DNA of 8,129 nt from Deferribacterales bacterium UBA4806. GTDB taxonomy: Bacteria > Chrysiogenota > Deferribacteres > Deferribacterales > UBA228. Of this stretch, positions 1 through 5,385 are shown one piece after another (the first letter of the stretch is position 1; every line of letters starts with the position of its first letter). Both the position numbers and the translations under genes were made by a program. Below the pieces are notes generated by a model, which saw only the letters and a program-made list of their open reading frames with translations, ran no database searches and was not told the origin of the DNA. The DNA lies in NCBI GenBank assembly GCA_002402635.1, contig DHGE01000014.1, positions 1 through 8,129 of the forward strand, in the 5' to 3' direction.

Positions 1-1
1 A

Positions 2-124
2 TTATTAAAAGATGTAAAGCTTGGTGAAAAAGCTAAAGTCCTTGAGTTTTTTTCTTCAGATGGAGAAATGAATAAAATATTTAAAGAACTTATAAGAAGT
101 ATAAAAAAGTTGCACACGCTTTAG
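2..124 (+). CDS. C-terminal 40 residues of an unrecognised protein (5' end outside window)
   Basis: A reading frame open from the window edge ends at TAG 122-124. The visible tail is 40 residues, lysine-rich and soluble-looking. It includes a stretch reading DVKLGEKAKVLEFFSSDGEM, which looks like a beta strand plus turn, and then an amphipathic helix (KIFKELIRSIKKL). The GEKAKV piece recalls small beta-barrel or TusA-like folds, but it is too short to assign. No membrane segment or motif is visible. The other frames close quickly here, which supports this frame. It could be a shadow frame, since only 40 codons are seen. No convincing terminator follows it. Confidence 0.5.
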   Translation, partial: LLKDVKLGEKAKVLEFFSSDGEMNKIFKELIRSIKKLHTL

Positions 125-246
125 CAGCATGATTAGTCTGTAAAAACTGGTGTTTGTAAAGGTGTCATTAGTTGATAATAATGCTCATTAACCACTGCAT
201 TTCTATCAAACTCTATTTGGTAAGTAGATGAATTCTTAACTAAAAT

Positions 247-255
247 TGCTATACT
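247..255 (+). promoter_or_regulatory. Weak extended -10 candidate (TGC-TATACT)
   Basis: TGCTATACT matches the TGn-extended sigma70 -10 element (TGnTATAAT) with one mismatch in the hexamer. No good -35 hexamer is seen 16-18 bases upstream, where the sequence reads close to GATGAA. In DNA this AT-rich such matches arise by chance, so it is an alternative to the better element at 269-277. Confidence 0.25.
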
Positions 256-268
256 AATGTTTTTTTAG

Positions 269-277
269 TGATATAAT
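269..277 (+). promoter_or_regulatory. Extended -10 promoter candidate (TGA-TATAAT) for the serine dehydratase
   Basis: TGATATAAT is a perfect TGn-extended -10 element, which can work without a good -35 box. None is visible at 16-18 bases. Transcription would begin near 284, giving a short leader of about 27 bases before the ATG at 311. A run of seven T lies at 260-266, just upstream. TACTAA (252-257) and TTAGTA (281-286) flank the element as an inverted pair, possibly an operator, but this is weak in AT-rich DNA. Confidence 0.45.
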
Positions 278-300
278 TATTTAGTAACAAATTTAATTAT

Positions 301-305
301 GGGGG
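301..305 (+). promoter_or_regulatory. Ribosome binding site GGGGG that decides the dehydratase start
   Basis: GGGGG lies 5 bases before ATG 311. Starting at ATG 299 would place this purine run inside the coding sequence and leave no Shine-Dalgarno upstream. A similar AAGGGGG serves the cytochrome gene at 3288-3294. Confidence 0.6.
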
Positions 306-310
306 ATAAT

Positions 311-1867
311 ATGAATAATATCGAAAGAAGGCAATTTTTAAAGCTATTGGCAATGGGTGGCACTGTTACTTTAGGTGGCATTAAATTAAGCTCAGTCTAT
401 GGGAAAGATATTAAAGGTGAATCAAGTACCATAACAAAAGAAAATCCTGTAAACACAGCAGAGAAACCTTATATAAATACATCAATTTTTGAAATTTTTA
501 AAATCGGCCTTGGTCCTTCAAGCTCTCACACAATTGCTCCAATGAAGGCAGCTTTAGATTTTTTAAATGAGATAAACAAACTTCAGGATATACCTGGTGA
601 ATCATTTAACATAAAAGTAAGGCTTTTTGGCAGCCTATCTGCAACTGGGAAAAATCATGGCACTGATAGAGCTATTACAGCAGGACTATTGGGCTACAAC
701 CCTGAAAATTGTCCTGAAAAATTCTTCGATAATATTTTCAACGATAAAAGCAAAGCGTACAGGGTAAAGTTAAACAGCAAAATCATTAATTTTACTTACA
801 ACGACATCATATTTGATAGCATAGAACATAATTACCCATATTCTAATACTATGATTTTTGCATTATATGGAAAGAACAAAAAATTATTTGAAAAAGAATA
901 CTATTCTGTAGGTGGTGGCTTTATAGAATGGAAGGATTATAAAAGCAAGACTAGCGGAGAACCACACTTTAAATATACAAATATGCAAGAATTGACAGAC
1001 ATTATAAAAAATAACAATTTATCACTCCATCAATTAGTAATTGAAAATGAAAAATCAATTACCCAAAAAAATGAAACATATATTAACGAACATATTAAGA
1101 AAATACTGCATGTTATGGAGAATTCTGTAAAACAAGGACTAAATTCAACAGGGATAATGCCAGGTTTTATAGGACTTTCAAGAAATGCAGCAGTGCTTTA
1201 CAATAATTCAAAGAAATCTGATAAAAATTTTGATAAATTTTTAATAGAATTGAATGCTGCAGCCTTTGCAGCTGCTGAAGAAAATGCAGTGGGTCACAGA
1301 GTGGTAACTGCTCCTACATTGGGCTCTGCTGGAGTACTGCCTGCAATTATTTATGTGGCAAAAAATTACCTGAAATTTTCTGAAGAAGATTTAATAAAAG
1401 GATTTATAGCAGCTGCAGCAACAGGTTTCATTATTAAGCATAATGCAAGCTTAGCAGGAGCTGATGTGGGTTGTCAGGGTGAAATTGGTGTTGCCTCAGC
1501 TATGGCAGCTTCAATGTTAGCATACGCTAAAAGTGAATCACATAAAAAATCAACGAACGCTGCAACAATTGCTCTAGAACACCACTTAGGCTTAACCTGC
1601 AATCCTGTGGGAGGCTATGTCCAAATTCCCTGTATCGAGAGAAATGCCATTGGTGCTTCAAAGGCTTACTCATCATACCTCATTGCAGATAATGAAGACC
1701 CAGACAAGCATATGCCAGATTTTGATACAATTGTAAAAGTCATGAATTTAACAGGTCGTGACATGGATCCAAAATATAAGGAAACTTCCCTTGATTATTT
1801 AGGCAAATGGCGGCCAGATAAAAAAGAAGTTTCAATGCTAATGCAAAAAACGTGCCCTATGTGCTAA
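311..1867 (+). CDS. Iron-sulfur L-serine dehydratase (L-serine ammonia-lyase) with a twin-arginine signal
   Basis: This enzyme would deaminate L-serine to pyruvate and ammonia using a [4Fe-4S] cluster. It is a single chain of 518 residues. Residues 1-32 carry a Tat-like signal: RRQFLK at 6-11, then a mildly hydrophobic stretch. The beta domain begins near 56 (GPSSSHT 68-74; FGSLSATGKNHGTDRA). The catalytic alpha domain spans about 260-500. The cluster-ligand motifs are intact: CQGE (C388), CNPVGG (C430) and IPCIERN (C441), spaced 42 and 11 residues as in the family. The chain ends in CPMC, keeping the C-terminal cysteine that in the Legionella enzyme reaches into the active site. Family members are usually about 455-460 residues and cytoplasmic, so the N-terminal 55 residues are extra. 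I prefer ATG 311 over the in-frame ATG 299 because GGGGG at 301-305 then serves as the ribosome binding site with 5-base spacing. An sdaA-type identity is secure; export is inferred. Confidence 0.93.
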   Translation: MNNIERRQFLKLLAMGGTVTLGGIKLSSVYGKDIKGESSTITKENPVNTAEKPYINTSIFEIFKIGLGPSSSHTIAPMKAALDFLNEINKLQDIPGESFNIKVRLFGSLSATGKNHGTDRAITAGLLGYNPENCPEKFFDNIFNDKSKAYRVKLNSKIINFTYNDIIFDSIEHNYPYSNTMIFALYGKNKKLFEKEYYSVGGGFIEWKDYKSKTSGEPHFKYTNMQELTDIIKNNNLSLHQLVIENEKSITQKNETYINEHIKKILHVMENSVKQGLNSTGIMPGFIGLSRNAAVLYNNSKKSDKNFDKFLIELNAAAFAAAEENAVGHRVVTAPTLGSAGVLPAIIYVAKNYLKFSEEDLIKGFIAAAATGFIIKHNASLAGADVGCQGEIGVASAMAASMLAYAKSESHKKSTNAATIALEHHLGLTCNPVGGYVQIPCIERNAIGASKAYSSYLIADNEDPDKHMPDFDTIVKVMNLTGRDMDPKYKETSLDYLGKWRPDKKEVSMLMQKTCPMC

Positions 1868-1869
1868 AA

Positions 1870-2388
1870 TTAATTACTGCCGGGAGTGTTCACAAGGTTA
1901 TAAGTTTTTACTACATCTTTACCACAGGGTAAATTTTTTGTCAGTCTTTCCTCAGCAATTATGGTATAATACCCGGGCAAAATTTTTATCATCTTTTCAC
2001 CTTTGTCTATTCCATATATATCGCCATTTTCCATTCTTAAGGCAAAACAATTGCGTACTCCCACTGTTTCGGGTAAAATTTCACCCTTTAAAATTACGTA
2101 ACTGTAACCTGAGGGAGCTAATTTTTTATATGCTATAACGGACAAAGTTGTCCCCTGCATGCATATTGAGACCTCAACAGGCCTACCAACAACTTCTATT
2201 ACATCGCCAACATATAACTGCTCAGAAAAACCTGTAAGTGTATAGAGCTTACCATCATCACCCCTTATTGCAGGGCACTCCACACCCTCATTTGTCACAA
2301 TACCTCTAATATGTAATAAATTGGAAGATTCCTCTGCATAAACAGAAACATACAAAAACAACACCACTACAAAAAATATTTTTTTCAT
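1870..2388 (-). CDS. Exported two-repeat protein of unknown function with paired cysteines
   Basis: I do not recognise a named family with certainty. The 172-residue product begins with a clear signal peptide (MKKIFFVVVLFLYVSVYA, likely cleaved after A18). The mature part looks like two tandem copies of a small beta domain. Copy one is about 26-86 (ECPAIRGDDGKLYTLTG at 37-53, GDVIEVVG at 61-68). Copy two is about 98-165 (NCFALRMENGDIYGIDKG at 113-130). Each copy has two cysteines at similar spacing, C38/C76 and C114/C155, suggesting one disulfide per copy. The alternating strand pattern is OB-fold-like. The protein would be periplasmic or secreted; no lipobox is seen. The ribosome binding site AAAAGGAG (complement of 2396-2403) sits 7 bases before the ATG. 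Its stop codon is 2 bp from the dehydratase stop on the other strand. Confidence 0.82.
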   Translation of the reverse strand: MKKIFFVVVLFLYVSVYAEESSNLLHIRGIVTNEGVECPAIRGDDGKLYTLTGFSEQLYVGDVIEVVGRPVEVSICMQGTTLSVIAYKKLAPSGYSYVILKGEILPETVGVRNCFALRMENGDIYGIDKGEKMIKILPGYYTIIAEERLTKNLPCGKDVVKTYNLVNTPGSN

Positions 2389-2416
2389 ATATAGTCTCCT
2401 TTTGAGCTTATATTAA

Positions 2417-2422
2417 ATTATA
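2417..2422 (-). promoter_or_regulatory. -10 candidate (TATAAT) for the exported two-repeat protein
   Basis: On the minus strand TATAAT lies about 29 bases upstream of the ATG, with the AAAAGGAG ribosome binding site between them. No recognisable -35 hexamer lies at 17 bases, where the sequence is near ATAGCA. The position within a divergent intergenic region is right, but the base composition makes chance matches likely. Confidence 0.35.
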
Positions 2423-2493
2423 TGCTATTTTGTAGTATTTGCTATTAACTTTCTAATTATTTATGTTTAATATTTAACTTTTACTGTAGATAA

Positions 2494-2499
2494 TATAAT
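2494..2499 (+). promoter_or_regulatory. -10 candidate (TATAAT) for the hydrolase-cytochrome-GH3 gene group
   Basis: A perfect TATAAT lies 23 bases before the ATG at 2523. Upstream -35 matches are poor: TATTTA at 17 bases and TTTAAC at 15 bases. It is the best promoter candidate for the three plus-strand genes that follow and faces the divergent candidate at 2417-2422. Confidence 0.35.
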
Positions 2500-2522
2500 A
2501 TGTTCTGCAAGAGGGAAACAAG

Positions 2523-3263
2523 ATGGAAAAAAGAGATAATATAAAAATTTATAAAAATTCATTAGATTATTTTGATAATAATATACCTCTTGAAGGAATT
2601 ATTGCGTATCCTGAAAATACAGCATACAAAAAACCTGGTATTTTAGTAATACACGAGTGGACAGGCATAGGCGCCCTTGTTAAATCAAAAGCTATTGAAC
2701 TTGCAAAAATGGGCTACATTGCTATGTGCGCTGACATTTATGGCAAAGATGTGAGACCTAAAACTCCAGAAGAAGCTTTAAAAGTCTCCACAATATATAA
2801 AAATGACAGAGCATTATTAAGGAGGCGACTGATTTTAGCTCTAAATGAATTAAAAAAATTGGAATATGTTGATTGCGAAAAACTTGCTGTAATCGGTTTT
2901 TGCTTTGGTGGCATGGCTGCCTTAGAGCTTGCAAGAGCAAATTCAGAAATTAGAGGCGCAGTTAGCTTTCACGGCTCTCTTAACACTCCAAAAGAATTTA
3001 AAGAAAAATATGTTAAACCTAAAATATTAGTATTACATGGTGCAGAAGATCCACTTGTTCCCCAAAGTGAAGTTTTAGATTTTATTGGTGAAATGAAAGA
3101 ATCCCAAGCAGACTGGCAAATGCATATTTACGGAGGAGCTTACCACAGCTTTATGAACCCAGAATCAGGAGATAATAGGCAGATAGGCATAGCTTACAAT
3201 GAAAAAATAGCACACAGAGCATGGAGCCAAATGCAACTGTTTTTTGATGAAATATTTTTATAA
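2523..3263 (+). CDS. Dienelactone hydrolase family protein (cysteine alpha/beta hydrolase)
   Basis: This 246-residue soluble alpha/beta hydrolase matches the dienelactone hydrolase family in length and motifs. The nucleophile elbow is GFCFGG with C127, the acid is D176 in GAEDPLVP, and the histidine is H208 in GGAYHSF. The conserved glutamate that interacts with the nucleophile is E45 in IHEWTG. The C-terminal block (AYNEKIAHRAWSQMQLFF) is typical of the family. There is no signal peptide, so it is cytoplasmic. Members hydrolyse lactones such as dienelactone, but many act on unknown esters, so the substrate here is open. The start is supported by GAGGG at 2511-2515, 7 bases upstream of the ATG. 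It is followed after 37 bases by the cytochrome gene on the same strand. No aromatic-degradation neighbours are seen, so a chlorocatechol-pathway role is not supported. Confidence 0.9.
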   Translation: MEKRDNIKIYKNSLDYFDNNIPLEGIIAYPENTAYKKPGILVIHEWTGIGALVKSKAIELAKMGYIAMCADIYGKDVRPKTPEEALKVSTIYKNDRALLRRRLILALNELKKLEYVDCEKLAVIGFCFGGMAALELARANSEIRGAVSFHGSLNTPKEFKEKYVKPKILVLHGAEDPLVPQSEVLDFIGEMKESQADWQMHIYGGAYHSFMNPESGDNRQIGIAYNEKIAHRAWSQMQLFFDEIFL

Positions 3264-3269
3264 AATATG

Positions 3270-3275
3270 TATAAT
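3270..3275 (+). promoter_or_regulatory. Weak -10 candidate (TATAAT) ahead of the cytochrome gene
   Basis: TATAAT in the 37-base gap between the hydrolase and cytochrome genes could give the cytochrome its own transcript. The only -35-like hexamer, TTGATG at 3244-3249, is 20 bases away, which is too far for good function. Read-through from the hydrolase gene is equally possible. Confidence 0.22.
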
Positions 3276-3300
3276 TAATAAATTTATAAGGGGGTAGTTT

Positions 3301-3657
3301 ATGAAACATTATGTATTGTTTTTAGCTATTTCTATTATGATGTGTTCCACTATAATTTTTGCTCAGCAAGGGGCAGGACCAGAAAATATCAATTTAAAAA
3401 GTAAATATGCGCCTGCAGGGAACATGAAAGCAGTTGATTTTCCTCACTGGATACATCAAAATTTTTTTGGCTGTGATGGTTGTCACTCAATGACCGATAT
3501 GAGTTTAAAAAATCTTAATGATAACTCTACACTGTCACCTAAAAGTAATCCTATTGGGTCTTTTCATAATGACTTCTGCTGGTCATGTCATAAAAAAATG
3601 GGAGCATCTATGGAATGTACAACCTGTCATAATGAATTAAATGTAAAAAAAGAATAA
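3301..3657 (+). CDS. Exported triheme c-type cytochrome
   Basis: A 118-residue precursor with a signal peptide (hydrophobic 4-20, likely cleaved after A21 in IIFA-QQ) would place the protein in the periplasm. Three covalent haem sites are visible: CDGCH 58-62, CWSCH 93-97 and CTTCH 106-110. Extra histidines H49 and H52 (FPHWIHQNF) and H89 (SFHNDF) are good distal ligands, so bis-histidine, low-potential haems are likely, as in the c7/c3 family. The mature chain of about 97 residues for three haems also suits a c7-like electron carrier. It would shuttle electrons between membrane quinone oxidases and periplasmic or outer-membrane partners; the partner is unknown. The ribosome binding site AAGGGGG (3288-3294) is strong, 6 bases before ATG. 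The GH3 gene follows after 12 bases, which suggests co-transcription. Confidence 0.9.
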   Translation: MKHYVLFLAISIMMCSTIIFAQQGAGPENINLKSKYAPAGNMKAVDFPHWIHQNFFGCDGCHSMTDMSLKNLNDNSTLSPKSNPIGSFHNDFCWSCHKKMGASMECTTCHNELNVKKE

Positions 3658-3669
3658 TATATAAATTTT

Positions 3670-5373
3670 ATGTACAGATTAAATCGCTTCACTTTATTCA
3701 TTATCCTTTTATTCTTAATTACCTTTTTCCAGAATTTAAGTTCAGAGGAAATCTCTGATGAATTTAAATTAGGACAAACAATTCAGGTGGAATTGATAAA
3801 AGAAGACATAGATAAAACTATAGATATTATTAAAAAATATCACATAGGCTCAATAATATTTTATAGACAAACAAATCTCAAAAACACAGTTGAAATATTT
3901 AATAAACTTCAACAGGTATCATTAGAATACACACATATCCCGCTAATTTTTGCAGCAGATTTTGAAACTGGTGCTGCATATAACATGAAAGAGTGTGCCA
4001 CTGTCTTTCCTCATGAAATGGGGGTTGCAGCAACAGGCTCACCTGCACTAGCAGAAAATATTGCAAAAGCTGTAGCTTCTGAGGCAAAATCAATGGGTGT
4101 TTATTGGAATTATTCCCCCGTTGCTGATGTCAATACTAACCACAATAATCCTGTTATTGGTATACGTTCATTTTCAGATGATCCATATGTGGTATCTCAA
4201 TTTGTAGAAGCCTTTATAAAAGGTTACCAATCAACTGGAATTATCGCAACGGCAAAGCATTTTCCAGGTCATGGTAACACAGATGTGGATTCACATTTTA
4301 ATTTACCAGTAATTAATGACGATTTAAATACACTTACTAATATTCACCTGAAACCTTTTGAAAGAGCAATACAAAATAATGTTAAAAGTATTATGACTGC
4401 ACACATCATAGTAAATGCCCTTGATAGTACAAATCCTGCAACTTTTTCTAAAACAATATTAACTGACCTTTTAAGAGATAAGATGGGATTCAATGGTATT
4501 ATAGTTACTGATGGATTAAATATGGATGCTATAGATGAGTTTTACAATGTAGATGAAGCAGCTCTAAATGCATTAAATGCTGGTGCCAATGTTCTTATGG
4601 CAACTGGAGATTATAACGAACAAACACAGATTTTAGATGGTCTATTTAATGCTCTTAAAAATAACAGAATCAATAAAGATATGCTAAATGATAGTTATAA
4701 TCGCATGATAAAACTTAAAGAAGATTCAGGCATTTTAGACAATCCTATTATAGATTATAACAAAGCTGTTCAGGCATGTTCCTCAATTGAACATAAAAAA
4801 CTATCAAAGGAAGCTTTTGAAAAATCTCTAACCCTTCTTGTTAATAACAATATTTTACCTTTAAAGAAAAATAGCACTCTTTATATTGCTGGACCTTATG
4901 GTTCTAAGGAGTTATCAGAATCTTTTTACAGAGCTGGATTTAAAACATATTATACAGAATTACCAAATATAAATAACATGTCAGAAAAGGAAATTGATAA
5001 AACTATTAAATCAGTTGAAAAATATTTAATTGATTGTGATTACTTCATTTTTACAACTTTTTCTTCAGAAAAACCACCACTCCATAAAAATCAGGTGCTA
5101 TACGCACATTTATTGGAAAAGTATAATAAACCAATAATCATTGTGTCTCTGGGATTACCTTATGATATAATTAGTTTAAATTTTTCTGACGCCTTTATTG
5201 CCAGTTATGCTCTTAATAGATTTAAGGAACCCATGACAGTAAATAAGAACCTTTATAGTGTTTTAGTAGATGCTGTCAGAGATCTTTTAACAGGTCAAAT
5301 AAAACCAGAAGGAGCTCTACCTGTTAATATTCCAGGTACTATTTATAAAAGAGGTTACCGAGTTGGTAATTAA
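3670..5373 (+). CDS. Exported GH3 glycosidase, NagZ-like beta-N-acetylhexosaminidase with C-terminal domain
   Basis: This 567-residue protein has an N-terminal hydrophobic signal or anchor (8-20, followed by NLSSEE). Its TIM-barrel GH3 domain spans about 30-350. The hallmark NagZ loop is present: KHFPGHG at 196-202 and DSH at 207-209, whose Asp-His pair is the general acid/base of this subfamily. The nucleophile should be D281 in IVTDGLNMDAI. A second alpha/beta domain of about 380-555 matches the extra GH3 C-domain found in Bacillus-type NagZ, whereas the usual Gram-negative NagZ is cytoplasmic and about 340 residues. The likely role is cleaving GlcNAc from muropeptides or other N-acetylglucosaminides outside the cytoplasm. 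No good Shine-Dalgarno precedes the ATG, and the gene starts 12 bases after the cytochrome stop, so translational coupling is plausible. Its stop codon overlaps that of the convergent gene. Confidence 0.9.
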   Translation: MYRLNRFTLFIILLFLITFFQNLSSEEISDEFKLGQTIQVELIKEDIDKTIDIIKKYHIGSIIFYRQTNLKNTVEIFNKLQQVSLEYTHIPLIFAADFETGAAYNMKECATVFPHEMGVAATGSPALAENIAKAVASEAKSMGVYWNYSPVADVNTNHNNPVIGIRSFSDDPYVVSQFVEAFIKGYQSTGIIATAKHFPGHGNTDVDSHFNLPVINDDLNTLTNIHLKPFERAIQNNVKSIMTAHIIVNALDSTNPATFSKTILTDLLRDKMGFNGIIVTDGLNMDAIDEFYNVDEAALNALNAGANVLMATGDYNEQTQILDGLFNALKNNRINKDMLNDSYNRMIKLKEDSGILDNPIIDYNKAVQACSSIEHKKLSKEAFEKSLTLLVNNNILPLKKNSTLYIAGPYGSKELSESFYRAGFKTYYTELPNINNMSEKEIDKTIKSVEKYLIDCDYFIFTTFSSEKPPLHKNQVLYAHLLEKYNKPIIIVSLGLPYDIISLNFSDAFIASYALNRFKEPMTVNKNLYSVLVDAVRDLLTGQIKPEGALPVNIPGTIYKRGYRVGN

Positions 5374-5385
5374 CTACCCTTTTTT
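5354..5385 (+). terminator. Weak hairpin and T-run at the convergent gene ends
   Basis: At the end of the GH3 gene TTACC (5355-5359) can pair with GGTAA (5365-5369) across a 5-base loop. Alternatively GGTA (5365-5368) can pair with TACC (5375-5378). Six T follow at 5380-5385. The stems are only 4-5 bp, so this is at best a weak terminator. Because it lies in the overlap of two convergent genes it would have to act inside coding sequence. Confidence 0.27.

Larger units (their letters stand above)
125..310. other. Non-coding leader region upstream of the serine dehydratase
   Basis: These 186 bases hold no credible gene. They carry two extended -10 promoter candidates near the 3' end and the ribosome binding site of the next gene. 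I see no riboswitch fold, tRNA or strong rho-independent terminator. A loose imperfect inverted repeat (GCATGATTA near 128-136 against TAATAATGC near 177-185) has a long loop and a central mismatch, so it is not persuasive as a terminator for the upstream gene. Confidence 0.5.

Noticed and set aside
128..185. Possible terminator or structured RNA after the first partial gene
   Set aside because: The best arms are imperfect, separated by about 40 bases and not followed by a T-run.
252..286. Inverted pair TACTAA/TTAGTA around the -10 element as an operator
   Set aside because: Six-base arms in very AT-rich DNA are expected by chance, and no known regulator motif is matched.
1938..2138. 66-codon plus-strand frame inside the exported two-repeat gene
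   Set aside because: It lies wholly antisense to a gene with a clear signal peptide and ribosome binding site, has no Shine-Dalgarno of its own, and its translation has no recognisable domain.
2758..2940. 60-codon minus-strand frame inside the hydrolase gene
   Set aside because: It is antisense to a gene with full catalytic motifs, and its composition looks like a reverse-frame shadow.
3899..4093. 64-codon minus-strand frame inside the GH3 gene
   Set aside because: Antisense to a well-supported coding region, Gln/Leu-rich by reverse-frame bias, no ribosome binding site.
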